Shown: positions 15,946-26,864 of the stretch, in pieces | Layout: each line of letters starts with the position of its first letter | How positions within the stretch are numbered: the stretch's first letter is position 1 | Assembly (NCBI GenBank): GCA_025928155.1 | Contig: JAICKC010000016.1 | Location: forward strand, 1-33,277 | DNA length: 33,277 nt | DNA from: Candidatus Saccharimonadota bacterium | GTDB taxonomy: Bacteria; Patescibacteriota; Saccharimonadia; Saccharimonadales; UBA4665 | Reading direction: 5' to 3' | Program-made: the position numbers and the translations under genes | Notes under the pieces: model-generated | Told to the model about the DNA's origin: nothing | Databases searched by the model: none | What the model saw: only the letters and a program-made list of their open reading frames with translations

Positions 15946-16371
15946 CTATTTCTGGTGACGACGCTTTAGACTAGCAACCTGCAGCCGTACAGCGTGACGA
16001 TCAACCAGCTGCTGGGCATGCTCCAGACTCACTTCGTCCTTAGCCTCTGCCTTGAGCTGCTTGGCGCGTTCGTGTGCCGCCTCGGCTTCGGCCTCGTTAA
16101 TGTCAGCAGCATTGTCGGCTTCGTCCACTAGCATGCGGAGTTTGTTACCGCTCACTTCGATAACGCCGCCGCTAATAGCAAAATATTCGCGGTCACGGTC
16201 GGCATCACGCGGCTCGCGGCGAACGGCAACCACACCAGTAGTTGCTACGCTGACAAGCGGCATATGGTCCTGCAGCACACCAATTTCGCCGTCCAGCGTC
16301 GGCAAAACAATTTCGTAGGCCTCGCCGTCGAACTTCGTACCAGTCAGTGCTACCAATTGAAAATGTATCAT
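15946..16371 (-). CDS. atpC: ATP synthase epsilon subunit
   Basis: Rotor stalk subunit that connects gamma to the c-ring and inhibits ATP hydrolysis; 141 aa. The N-terminal beta-sandwich is clear (IVLPTLDGEIGVLQDHMPLVS at its core, where the usual motif is DGE-IGVL-x-H-x-PL). A long charged helical C-terminal region follows (ADINEAEAEAAHERAKQLK and beyond). Its ATG overlaps the stop of the 81-aa ORF (ATGA), which couples the two. Confidence 0.93.
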   Translation of the reverse strand: MIHFQLVALTGTKFDGEAYEIVLPTLDGEIGVLQDHMPLVSVATTGVVAVRREPRDADRDREYFAISGGVIEVSGNKLRMLVDEADNAADINEAEAEAAHERAKQLKAEAKDEVSLEHAQQLVDRHAVRLQVASLKRRHQK

Positions 16372-16613
16372 CTCTTTTCCCCTCTAACCCATCTGGCGAG
16401 TGAGTCTAGGGCCATGCCAGCAACTTCTCGTGCCGACCACAGCATGCCGCCCCGCGTCTCTCCATTATCTACCACAGAAACTCCATCAACGTAGCCAGGG
16501 TGAGCGGGCCCTATAAGATCACGGCCGCGTATCGGCTGCGGACCACCGACCGGCGTATGTACCGTCGGACCGGGGTCGGCGTCGCGGGCTCTAATGCTTA
16601 GGTCACTCTCCAT
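16368..16613 (-). CDS. Novel 81-aa ORF between atpD and atpC
   Basis: MESDLSIRARDADPG to the C-terminal WSAREVAGMALDSLARWVRG. The N-terminal 55 residues are Pro/Gly-rich and probably extended; the C-terminal 25 form an amphipathic helix. It starts 4 nt after the atpD stop and ends in an ATGA overlap with atpC, so it is embedded in the operon and probably translated. I know no standard ATP synthase subunit of this kind. It could be a modulator of F1 (comparable in position, not in sequence, to small inhibitors such as the zeta subunit of alphaproteobacteria) or an unrelated insertion. Confidence 0.6.
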   Translation of the reverse strand: MESDLSIRARDADPGPTVHTPVGGPQPIRGRDLIGPAHPGYVDGVSVVDNGETRGGMLWSAREVAGMALDSLARWVRGEKR

Positions 16614-16617
16614 TTAG

Positions 16618-18228
<1,611 letters not shown>

Positions 18229-18236
<8 letters not shown>

Positions 18237-19098
18237 TGAGCGCCTCCGCACCACCGGTGATTTCGGCCAGCTCCTGGGTAATTGCCGCCTGGCGGGCGGT
18301 GTTCAGCTCTAGCGTGTAGTCGTCGATGAGGTCCTTGGCGTTATCGGTAGCGCTCTTCATGGCCATCATCCGCATGGCATGCTCGCTGGCGATACTTTCG
18401 AGCAGTGCCTGCCAGACCTGAGCTTCAATCAGCCGCGTCGCAATCTGGTCGATAACGGTTTCGACATCCGGCTCGAAGTTGCTGATAGCCGTACCCGTAG
18501 CCTGGCCGTCCTCAATCGGTTTGGAGGGTAGCAGTTGCTGTACCGACGCCACCTGGCTCACCATTGATTTGAACTGCGTAAACAATACATGTACATCGTC
18601 AACCTCACCATTTTTGTACTGCTCCACAATCGTGTTGAGCACTGGCCGCAAATCGTTGGCAGTCGGTTCGTCACCAAAACCCGGGTAAGCGGCCTCAAGG
18701 TCGATATCGCTGACGCGGCGAACAAACTGAGCGCCCTTGTTGCCGACAGCCAGCACGCAGCTCTTCACTTTTGCTTGCCGGTCAGCTTTAACCGAGGCTG
18801 TTAACAGCTTAAGCACATTAGCGTTGTACGCACCAGCCAGACCACTGTTACTCGTAATGAGAACATACAAACGGGACTTGACCGGACGTTTTTCGAACAA
18901 CGGTTGGCGCTCAACTTCGGCAATGCCGCTGAGGCGCGTAATCAGCTCGTTGGCAAGGTCAGCGTACGCACGTGAATGTTCAGCATATTCCTGCGCGCGG
19001 CGCAGCTTGCTTGCCGCCACCAATTGCTGAGCCTGTGTAATCTGCCGGGTGTTCTTGATGGACTTAATTCGTCGCCGAAGGGTGATAGTACTTGCCAT
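18229..19098 (-). CDS. atpG: ATP synthase gamma subunit
   Basis: Central rotor shaft, 289 aa. The N-terminal coiled-coil is typical (LRRRIKSIKNTRQITQAQQLVAASK), as is the C-terminal one ending TRQAAITQELAEITGGAEAL. The middle Rossmann-like domain includes YVLITSNSGLAGAYN. It starts 11 nt after the atpA stop. Confidence 0.96.
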
Positions 19099-19109
19099 AG
19101 TGGTTTAGC

Positions 19110-20651
<1,542 letters not shown>

Positions 20652-20667
20652 AAATAATTCCTAAAGA

Positions 20668-21072
20668 TTAATCCTTTCCGGCTCCAGTTAGCTGTTTGAA
20701 TTGTTTCAATTTACCCTCGACGCTCAGGTCAAGCTGGCGGTCCGCCAGTTGAATCTGGACGCCGCCGATGACGCTCGGATCGATTACCCCCGTTACCACC
20801 ACCTTGTCAGCTTGCGGGAACAAAGGCTTAACGCGCGCCGCAATGTCATGTTTAGTATCATCCGTCAGCGGGTGTGCGCTGCGGGCCAATACTTCTACAT
20901 AGCCGTGCAGGGCCCAGTCGGCCTGGATGTCGCGCAGGAGCGATTCCAGTTCGCCGACCCTGCCTTCGTCCAGCAAGAGCGCGGCAACCTGCCGAGCATA
21001 GTCCTTGGAAGCGCCCTCATAGTACGTGTGAGCAGCTACGACGGTAGCGATACGGACGCGCGAGGTCTTCAT
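20668..21072 (-). CDS. atpH: ATP synthase delta subunit, short form
   Basis: Peripheral stalk cap (OSCP), 134 aa, against about 175-180 in most bacteria. The C-terminal domain is clear (VVVTGVIDPSVIGGVQIQL, with the family I-GG-x2-I-x5 pattern). The N-terminal helical bundle that binds the alpha subunit N-termini appears shortened. Overlaps atpF upstream (4 nt). The missing part may be compensated by the b subunit, but no separate domain is visible. Confidence 0.88.
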   Translation of the reverse strand: MKTSRVRIATVVAAHTYYEGASKDYARQVAALLLDEGRVGELESLLRDIQADWALHGYVEVLARSAHPLTDDTKHDIAARVKPLFPQADKVVVTGVIDPSVIGGVQIQLADRQLDLSVEGKLKQFKQLTGAGKD

Positions 21073-21605
21073 AGGGCCCGTTGCTCCTTGATGGCGCGGT
21101 CGATAATGGCCGCGTCCTTGGTAGCATCAACTTTTTCGCCAATGATCGCTTCGGTCGCGTCGCTCACCCAGCCCACGATCTGGCTTTCGAGCTGCTTACG
21201 AGCCCGCTGCATTTCAGAAGCAGCTTTGTCCTGACCTTCTTTTACAATAGCGTCAGCCTTCTTGGCAGCATTTTCTTCAGCCTCGCGGATAGCGCTGCGA
21301 GCGGCTTCGTTAGCGTCAGCAATAATACCATCGGCCTCTTTGCGGGCCTTGGCCAGCTCATCGGCAACCTTAGCTTCGAGCGCAGCCTTGTCTTTCTTCA
21401 TCTGCTCACCGAGAGTCACACCGTCTTCGATGGTCTTGCGACGCTGTTCCATAATGTGCACAATCGGCTTGAACGCCCAGTGCTGCAATACCCAAAAGGC
21501 AAGTAGGAACGTGATGGCCTGGATGACAAGCGCTTTGCCGTCAATACCCAGCGCTCCGATGCCGGAGGTGCTGTCTGCAAAATTAGTTGTTATATTTGCA
21601 AGCAT
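21069..21605 (-). CDS. atpF: ATP synthase b subunit
   Basis: Peripheral stalk of Fo, 178 aa. One N-terminal membrane helix (about residues 22-45, DGKALVIQAITFLLAFWVL) and then a long, highly charged coiled-coil rich in Ala, Lys and Glu. Only one b-type gene is present, so the stalk is presumably a homodimer. Confidence 0.94.
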   Translation of the reverse strand: MLANITTNFADSTSGIGALGIDGKALVIQAITFLLAFWVLQHWAFKPIVHIMEQRRKTIEDGVTLGEQMKKDKAALEAKVADELAKARKEADGIIADANEAARSAIREAEENAAKKADAIVKEGQDKAASEMQRARKQLESQIVGWVSDATEAIIGEKVDATKDAAIIDRAIKEQRAL

Positions 21606-21615
21606 TCAATATTCC

Positions 21616-21870
21616 TTACTTGACGAAGAATGTAGAGGCAAAAGCGAGCAATCCGTAGACCTCAATCAGACCCACGAACACCAGGGCCTGGCCGAGGAAC
21701 TTGGAAGCCTCCGGGTTGCGGCCAACGGCGCTTAAGTAGTTAGCACCGACCAAGCCGATACCGATAGTTGGGCCAATAAAGCCGCCGCCGATCATGATAC
21801 CGTGAGCGATGGTCTGCATCGCTTCCGGGTTAGTCACAGTACTCGCTACGTGCATTGCAACTGGTAACAT
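21616..21870 (-). CDS. atpE: ATP synthase c subunit
   Basis: Proteolipid of the rotor ring, 84 aa, two membrane helices. The first has the Gly-rich packing motif (GGGFIGPTIGIGLVG); the second carries the ion-binding Glu in FVGLIEVYGLLAF. The residues around it do not match the Na+ signature, so proton coupling is expected. The strong GGAG site 6 nt before the ATG and the hairpin-bearing 105-nt spacer upstream are consistent with high expression of this multi-copy subunit. Confidence 0.96.
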   Translation of the reverse strand: MLPVAMHVASTVTNPEAMQTIAHGIMIGGGFIGPTIGIGLVGANYLSAVGRNPEASKFLGQALVFVGLIEVYGLLAFASTFFVK

Positions 21871-21893
21871 ATATTTCTCCTTATTAACTTTAC

Positions 21894-21914
21894 GTGATGT
21901 TTTTCTGCCATCAC
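21894..21914 (-). promoter_or_regulatory. Hairpin in the atpB-atpE spacer
   Basis: On the minus strand GTGATG and CATCAC arms (21894-21899 and 21909-21914) enclose a 9-nt A-rich loop, 23 nt before the atpE ATG. A second stem, ATCTTC-GGGA-GAAGAT, is at 21929-21944 or so. Such structures between atpB and atpE could stabilise the atpE message or affect its translation. Confidence 0.4.
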
Positions 21915-21975
21915 GATCGAAGTCGAGATATCTTCGGGAGAAGATCGCTCTGTCCGATCGCGACCAGCACGCGTT

Positions 21976-22857
21976 CTATCCTTTAACCCCTTGGGCCGCC
22001 GCTCCTATTCTCTCAACGGGCGCTTCAGCGGTCAAGCTACCTGGCTCGTCGTGGTCAGCGTGCTCGCTTGCACTATTGACCGAAATGGCCAGATAGTTGA
22101 CACCAAGGATAACGAAGATATAAGCCTGGAGCGCGCCCACGCCGAGCTCCAGTAGAGTAAATGGCAACGCTGTAATGGGCGCCAGGATGCTCACCGGAGC
22201 CAGCAGACCACCCAAGTACACGAACACCGCGATTACAATCTCACCGATGGTCACGTTCAAGAAAAGCCGAAGCGCCAAGCTCAGCGCCCGGGTAAGGTCG
22301 GTAATCATTTCAATCAGCCCAATCACCAGGTACAGTGGGTTGAGCGGACTGCCGATAAAGAAGTGGCGGATGTACTTGGCGAAGCCGCCAACTTCTTTAA
22401 TAGATGCGGTATAGACGACAATCATTGTCACGAGACCCATGGCCACCGTCATATTCAGGTCGCCGGTGATGGGGCGCAACAGCGGGTGGCCGTGAATCTG
22501 AATGCCGTCACCCACGCCCGGGATCAGTCCTGACCAGTTGTTGAGTAGTGTGAAGAAAAATAGTGTCACGAAGAAGGGCACGTACTTGCGGCCGATGGAT
22601 TTATCGGTAAACGCGCCTTCGACCAAATCAACCACAAAGCCCACGATCGCCTCGACATATTGGATAACACCGCCCTTGGGTTTTACGGTTGCCCGACGCG
22701 CCACTGTCGCCAGCCCAAGCGCGACAGCCAAACAGGTAATCCATCCCCATACCATCGAGTTCGTAATGTGCATACCGGCAACGGTAAAATCGGTGCCCGG
22801 CGCTACGTGAATGTCAGGGCCACCACTCGCAGCAAAGCGGCTCAGTAAACTAATCAT
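21976..22857 (-). CDS. atpB: ATP synthase a subunit
   Basis: Fo stator channel, 293 aa. The essential Arg is in ALSLALRLFLNVTIGE (about residue 200), with the conserved Asn three residues on. Several further membrane helices, and a His-rich, acidic C-terminal tail (ASEHADHDEPG). The start is ATG 22855-22857 (MISLLSRF), which overlaps the AtpI/Z-like gene by 8 nt; the upstream extension to 22893 lies inside that gene. Confidence 0.95.
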   Translation of the reverse strand: MISLLSRFAASGGPDIHVAPGTDFTVAGMHITNSMVWGWITCLAVALGLATVARRATVKPKGGVIQYVEAIVGFVVDLVEGAFTDKSIGRKYVPFFVTLFFFTLLNNWSGLIPGVGDGIQIHGHPLLRPITGDLNMTVAMGLVTMIVVYTASIKEVGGFAKYIRHFFIGSPLNPLYLVIGLIEMITDLTRALSLALRLFLNVTIGEIVIAVFVYLGGLLAPVSILAPITALPFTLLELGVGALQAYIFVILGVNYLAISVNSASEHADHDEPGSLTAEAPVERIGAAAQGVKG

Positions 22858-23227
22858 CTTCGTCCTCCCGCTCGTACTGCTTGCGAACAGCACGCCGCTG
22901 CGCGTCAGTCAGCTTAGGTACCGGCAGGCCGTTAGCTGTTTGTAGCGTCCGCCACATGACCACTATCGAACCCAGTACGGCGACAGCTAGACCAATCAGC
23001 GTGCCCGCAGATTCATGGCCCGCCTTCTTACCCAGTTCTACACCGGCAATGATCGGCACCAGCACAACAATGGCCAGCTGCCAGGTCATAGTCAGCGCCA
23101 TAGCCACAAATTGGTTACGCGCCACAGCTGATTTTTGGGGATCAACGGGTGCAGTACTAGAGAGTACCTTGCGACCACCCCTTAACGGAGTCCGCGCTAT
23201 CACCGCTGGCTCGTGTAACATGCTCAT
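22850..23227 (-). CDS. AtpI/AtpZ-like membrane protein
   Basis: 125 aa with two membrane helices (about residues 45-65 and 76-93). The sequence QLAIVVLVPIIAGVELGKKAG resembles the AtpI/AtpZ family encoded at the head of many atp operons, which help c-ring assembly or Mg2+ supply. The C-terminus is highly charged (RRAVRKQYEREDEDD). It is the first gene of the atp operon: TGCTATATT lies 9 nt before the ATG at 23227, with no Shine-Dalgarno. Confidence 0.8.
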   Translation of the reverse strand: MSMLHEPAVIARTPLRGGRKVLSSTAPVDPQKSAVARNQFVAMALTMTWQLAIVVLVPIIAGVELGKKAGHESAGTLIGLAVAVLGSIVVMWRTLQTANGLPVPKLTDAQRRAVRKQYEREDEDD

Positions 23228-23236
23228 TCACGGGGC

Positions 23237-23245
23237 AATATAGCA
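23237..23245 (-). promoter_or_regulatory. Extended -10 element of the ATP synthase operon
   Basis: TGCTATATT on the minus strand, 9 nt before the first ATG of the operon. Same layout as the elements before cyoA and ndh; the transcript is probably leaderless. Confidence 0.55.
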
Positions 23246-23286
23246 TATCTGTTAGTCCCCGACAAGCCAAGCGCTGCATGAACACC

Positions 23287-24168
23287 CTAGTCCACCAGTG
23301 CAAGTTGCGCCTGGTGATACTGCCCTGCAGAGATTGCAAATTCCGTAATGTCATAGGTTCCGCCGGCGGCACTTATCGGCACGGTCCCGAAATTGGCCGG
23401 CTGCTGACGCGCGTAGAGCAGATAGGGTGTGTGCGTAAGCGCCGCCAGTTCAGTATCAGCCATGGTATTCGCGAAGGTTTCATGGCCAAGACGGGTGATT
23501 TGGACTTGGCCATATGCCGGAGACGGCACAGCCGTTATAACGTCATCAAAAGCCTGGAGCATTTCTACTTCCATACCATCGCCGCCGGTTAAAAAGGAGC
23601 GGGGCCGGCCTATCGCATCCGTAGGTTGGTATACCACGCTGATAACTTGATCGCCGGCGGGGTCGCCAAAGTCGTGAAAGCTCGTCTCACTGCTCGAACT
23701 CATCGCCTGCGCTGGAGGTGTCGTGCCAGCCGGTAAAAGTACCAGATCGTAGACCGCCGCCCTGCGCAGAGCCACCTCTGCCGTGGTAATAATTTTTTGG
23801 TCTGAGCCATCACGGTTGTGGTAGTTGAGCGGGAGCTCCCAGCGGCTACCCGTATCCGCCAGACTGGTGTCATAGACTATAAGCCGCTCGACTGCGGTTG
23901 GCGCAACCGGCGTATCTGTGAAATTGAACACTTCAACGGTCTTGATGCCGGGAGATGACAGCGTCATGAGCTGGCGAAGCGTGAGCTTGCCCAACGCGCC
24001 GCCAAATCCATAAGCATGGTCAATCTGCCGCACCTGCTGCTCGGCTGAACCATGCACGTCCGGCGCCCAGTTTTCCGTGGCTGAGTCATGCGCCAACCCA
24101 AACGCCAGCAGACCCACGACGGTCGTACTCATAGCTCGTTGTCCTGCTCTAGCTAGCTGTCGTTTCAT
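23287..24168 (-). CDS. Exported protein of unknown function
   Basis: 293 aa from ATG 24166-24168 (MKRQLARAGQRAMSTTVVG). A basic N-terminus and one hydrophobic stretch (about residues 13-26) followed by ATENWAPD suggest a signal peptide or N-terminal anchor. The rest is beta-rich with no Cys and no motif I know. A TTG start at 24189 would add seven residues. Downstream is the atp promoter. No good ribosome site is visible. Confidence 0.55.
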   Translation of the reverse strand: MKRQLARAGQRAMSTTVVGLLAFGLAHDSATENWAPDVHGSAEQQVRQIDHAYGFGGALGKLTLRQLMTLSSPGIKTVEVFNFTDTPVAPTAVERLIVYDTSLADTGSRWELPLNYHNRDGSDQKIITTAEVALRRAAVYDLVLLPAGTTPPAQAMSSSSETSFHDFGDPAGDQVISVVYQPTDAIGRPRSFLTGGDGMEVEMLQAFDDVITAVPSPAYGQVQITRLGHETFANTMADTELAALTHTPYLLYARQQPANFGTVPISAAGGTYDITEFAISAGQYHQAQLALVD

Positions 24169-24217
24169 AATTGAAAAGCGGTACCTCAAACGAACCTACC
24201 ACACTGCCCCTCACGCC

Positions 24218-24345
24218 TCCGACTAGTCGGCAGCAAAAGGGACAGGACAAACGGACAATAGGAAACAAACAGGGGGAGGGGAGCACGCGGTGGGCGCAAC
24301 GATGCTATGAATGGAACGTCGCGCCCCCGGTGTTAATGCACGCCC
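24218..24345. repeat. 3' flank repeat, copy A
   Basis: 24228-24345 is 116/118 identical to 25211-25328; the differences are at 24306 and 24336. In the direction of the lipoprotein gene it can fold into a long stem with arms GGGCGCGACG and its near complement around a GAAT-type loop (about 24291-24325). It also contains GACAAACGGAC (24246-24256), the inverse complement of GTCCGTTTGTC in the leader of the same gene (25092-25102). Confidence 0.85.
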
Positions 24346-24359
24346 CAGACTAGAAGACT

Positions 24360-24983
24360 CTACCTTTGCACGTCGCTCGGCCAGTCGTAGCCGCTTCGCG
24401 CGATGATCGTTACCATGCGGCCGAGAAGGGGAAGCTGCGTGGTCCAGCTTGGGGCCATCTGATCGTAGTCCTTATCCGCCGATTGCACGAGGCCCAGCAG
24501 TTGCTTCTGCTGCGCGGTGGTCAGCGACCCGAAGTTCGCCTGGTAGGTGTCCGGGATAGTGACGTACACCACGAACGCGCTGTGCTCCTGATAGTGATCG
24601 TCGACGTAGTAGGGGATGATGCCCTGGAGGTACTTGAGCTTGCCGTTCAGCATGAAGACGTTGGGGTGCGTGCCGACGCCCTTCAGGTTAACATTCTTAC
24701 TGCAGTTAGTCAGGTCGGTAGTGACTCCTCCCGCGACCGTCTTGGTGGTCGGGCAGTGGGCCCAGATATAGCTATTTGAGCCCTTGAGGACGTACACGGG
24801 CAGGTAGCCGAGCTTCGCCAGCGCCTCCGCGGTCGGCGAAGACTGCTTTACGGCAGTGATATTCGCCGGCACCTTCGGTGTGACGCTATCCGGACCGGTG
24901 CTGATGCTCGAGCAGGCGGCGAGGGCAACGGCAGCCAGTGCGGCTCCCGTTACGGCCAACGCCAGCCGGCGGTTGATGTGCAT
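24360..24983 (-). CDS. Lipoprotein, paralog A
   Basis: 207 aa. Signal peptide with lipobox LAAC (Cys at about residue 23), preceded by NRR, so export by Sec or possibly Tat. Mature region: TPKVPANITAV, a stretch with two Cys (AHCPTT and LTNCSK, probably a disulfide), NVFMLNGKLKYLQG, VVYVTIP, FGSLTTAQQKQLLGL, and a C-terminal YDWPSD. The same framework occurs in the neighbour at 25316, so they are paralogs with moderate identity. Its C-terminus differs: the old stop position of the copy B gene is still visible at 24334-24336, but the frame here ends earlier. AGAGGAAGG lies 7 nt before the ATG. Confidence 0.75.
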   Translation of the reverse strand: MHINRRLALAVTGAALAAVALAACSSISTGPDSVTPKVPANITAVKQSSPTAEALAKLGYLPVYVLKGSNSYIWAHCPTTKTVAGGVTTDLTNCSKNVNLKGVGTHPNVFMLNGKLKYLQGIIPYYVDDHYQEHSAFVVYVTIPDTYQANFGSLTTAQQKQLLGLVQSADKDYDQMAPSWTTQLPLLGRMVTIIARSGYDWPSDVQR

Positions 24984-25152
24984 TGAAGTACCTTCCTCTA
25001 GTGAGGGGATTGATGGTTTCCTATACTCCTGGATGAGCGAAAGCTGCGTGGCGATAGCACGCTACGTATCCTTTGCTCATCCGAGAGCTTAGTCCGTTTG
25101 TCAATGGACGATTGCCGGAGCTTGTGGCTCGACGGAATCTAGATATATTATA
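24984..25152 (-). promoter_or_regulatory. Promoter and structured leader of lipoprotein A (332-nt gene-free stretch 24984-25315)
   Basis: TATAAT (25147-25152, minus) gives a start near 25140 and a leader of about 157 nt. The first 49 nt (25092-25140) are 48/49 identical to the other copy and can form a small stem (GAGC-CACAA-GCTC). Next comes a hairpin with arms GGATGAGC (25031-25038) and GCTCATCC (25075-25082). The ribosome site follows. The rest of the stretch is AT-rich spacer and the 3' repeat of copy B. Confidence 0.55.
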
Positions 25153-25200
25153 TAACTTTAGCTAAGCTAACGCAAATACTCCCTCTCTGTTCCTCACACT

Positions 25201-25328
25201 TCCGAATCATCGGCAGCAAAAGGGACAGGACAAACGGACAATAGGAAACAAACAGGGGGAGGGGAGCACGCGGTGGGCGCAACGATGCCATGAATGGAAC
25301 GTCGCGCCCCCGGTGTTAGTGCACGCCC
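25201..25328. repeat. 3' flank repeat, copy B
   Basis: Second copy of the element at 24218-24345. The last 13 bases overlap the 3' end of the copy B lipoprotein gene (stop at 25316-25318). The stem around 25274-25308 is better paired than in copy A (ATGCCAT against ATGCTAT). GACAAACGGAC is at 25229-25239. Confidence 0.85.
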
Positions 25329-25954
25329 TTGGGCCAGTTGTAGCCGATCAGGACTGACAGATGAAGCTGACCTCCCGTAAAGGTAAGGTCCAGCGCCATG
25401 TTGTTGGAGCCGAGCGGTGCATCGCCGTGGGCGTGGTCCAGAGCGACTCCAGCAAGGGCGAGAAACTGCTTCTGCTGCTTGACGGTCAACGCACCGAAGG
25501 CCTTCTGGTACTGGGCCGGCACGGTGACATAGACCACTCCAGAGGCAGCCTTTCCGGTGACGGTACCGTCAGGCTTGGCGTTGACGTACTGCTGGTACGC
25601 CTGGAGGTAGACGATGGCGCCGTCGAGCATAAACACGTTCGGCGTGCCGTTTTCCCCCTTGCGGTTGACGTCCTTGCTGCAGGCGGTCAGATTGCTAACC
25701 GTACCACCCACCTTCGGGCATACGGCCCAGATGTAGCCCGGCTTGGGCTGCGTCAGCTCGTAGATCGGCGTGTAGCCAAGACGAGTCAGGGACCGCGCGT
25801 TCGCCGATGAGTTCTCGACGGCAGTAATGTTGGCGGGGACCTTCGGTGTGATGGGGCTGGGATCGAGACCCTTGCCCGAGGAGCAGGCGGCGAGGGCCGC
25901 GGCAGCCAGTATGGCTCCCGTGGTGGCCAACGCCAGCCGGCGGCTCACATGCAT
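25316..25954 (-). CDS. Lipoprotein, paralog B
   Basis: 212 aa from ATG 25952-25954 (MHVSRRLALATTG), with AGAGGAAGG upstream as in paralog A. Lipobox LAAC at about residue 23; SRR before the hydrophobic stretch leaves Tat export possible. Conserved with paralog A: TPKVPANITAV, two Cys (AVCPKV and LTACSK), NVFMLDGAIVYLQ, VVYVTVP, FGALTVKQQKQFLAL and a terminal YNWPKG. Function unknown; surface or envelope location is likely. The frame extends upstream to 26059, but that part is the leader RNA. Confidence 0.75.
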   Translation of the reverse strand: MHVSRRLALATTGAILAAAALAACSSGKGLDPSPITPKVPANITAVENSSANARSLTRLGYTPIYELTQPKPGYIWAVCPKVGGTVSNLTACSKDVNRKGENGTPNVFMLDGAIVYLQAYQQYVNAKPDGTVTGKAASGVVYVTVPAQYQKAFGALTVKQQKQFLALAGVALDHAHGDAPLGSNNMALDLTFTGGQLHLSVLIGYNWPKGVH

Positions 25955-26108
25955 TAAAGCACCTTCCTCTGAGTTATGATTTCCTGTACTCCTGGATAAG
26001 CAGAGAGCACGAAAAAGTACGCGGCCTTTGCTTATCCGGGAGGGTTGTCCGTTTGTCAATGGGCGATTGCCGGAGCTTGTGGCTCGACGGAATCTACAAT
26101 ATATTATA
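25955..26108 (-). promoter_or_regulatory. Promoter and structured leader of lipoprotein B
   Basis: TATAAT (26103-26108, minus), leader of about 142 nt. Bases 26047-26095 match copy A at 48 of 49 positions. The leader hairpin has arms GGATAAGC (25994-26001) and GCTTATCC (26030-26037): compared with copy A one G-C pair is replaced by A-T on both sides, so the stem is kept while the bases change. Confidence 0.55.
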
Positions 26109-26390
26109 TAACCTTATTTAGCTTAAATCAAACGTTATTATATCTGTACCAGCCTATTGTTATAAACGCGACAATAGTATAAAATATATCTTAATTCTGA
26201 GCTCAATTGCCGCCAAAACACCCCCAGGGCAGTAGGTGGTTGACGGGGATTGAGTTCCCACACTAACGCACCCGTTAGCGTACCTTAACGTTTGAGAGGA
26301 GGATTCGAAAGAGTCCATCCAATGCACACCCAAGAAGTACTCGCGTAGCCAATACGCGAAGAAGGACCCACGTACCCTTAAGGAGGGACG
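26109..26390. other. Divergent intergenic region with AT-rich island and hairpins
   Basis: No gene seen. 26100-26205 is AT-rich and holds CTATTGT (26154-26160)/ACAATAG (26171-26177). A possible promoter for the plus-strand cluster is TTGACG (26240-26245) followed by TAACGC after 18 nt. Further stems are CTAACG-cacc-CGTTAG (26263-26278) and TCGCGTA-gccaa-TACGCGA (26341-26359), the latter about 30 nt before the next ATG. Together with 25955-26108 this makes a 436-nt stretch without a gene. Confidence 0.5.
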
Positions 26391-26864
26391 ATGGCTATCA
26401 AGGAAGGGACCGGTCATCAGCCGCTGAGGCTGACAGGGCTGACAGCCCTTGCAGCAGCCTTCATGGCGGCAGGTCTCGCCGGCTGTGGCAACAGCGGTAA
26501 CTCGGCCTACTACGCGAACTGCGTAGACCCGGTCACCGGCCAGGTTGTCAGCCAGCAGTGGTGCAACAACAACCCCGGCCTGTACTACTACTGGATGACG
26601 TCTCGGATTTACAACTCGGGATACTACGTACCGGTCAGCGCCCGCACAGGCCCCGGCTGGTTCCACGCGAACAACACCACCGCCCGCACGAATGCCGGCC
26701 TGCCCAAGACGGGGACCGTCCCACACGGATTCAAGGTCACATCCAGCAGCGGCGGCTTCGACGGCCATGCCGGAACTTCCGGCGGCGGCGAAGGCGGCCA
26801 CGGAAGTGGTGGTAGCGGGCACGGCTCAGCCGGTGCTGGCGGCCACGGAAGCGCAGGTGGCTGA
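26391..26864 (+). CDS. Gly/His-rich lipoprotein, YgiB/YjfM (DUF1190)-like
   Basis: 157 aa. Signal peptide with lipobox LAGC (Cys at about residue 32); AGGAGGG lies 4-5 nt before the ATG. The mature part has NCVDPVTGQVVSQQWCNNN, a Tyr-rich stretch, then KTGTVPHGFKVTSSSGGFDG and a Gly/Ser/His tail (GGHGSGGSGHGSAGAGGHGS). E. coli YgiB/YjfM lipoproteins also end with a valine-threonine-rich GGFG segment and a Gly/Ser tail, and sit next to a GSP-synthase-like gene. The match is by layout and short motifs, so moderate. Its stop overlaps the next gene (TGATG). Confidence 0.65.
   Translation: MAIKEGTGHQPLRLTGLTALAAAFMAAGLAGCGNSGNSAYYANCVDPVTGQVVSQQWCNNNPGLYYYWMTSRIYNSGYYVPVSARTGPGWFHANNTTARTNAGLPKTGTVPHGFKVTSSSGGFDGHAGTSGGGEGGHGSGGSGHGSAGAGGHGSAGG

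Noticed and set aside
26160-26822. Minus-strand ORF of 220 aa opposite the Gly-rich lipoprotein
   Set aside because: It covers an AT-rich intergenic region and the antisense of a repetitive gene; no ribosome site or motif.
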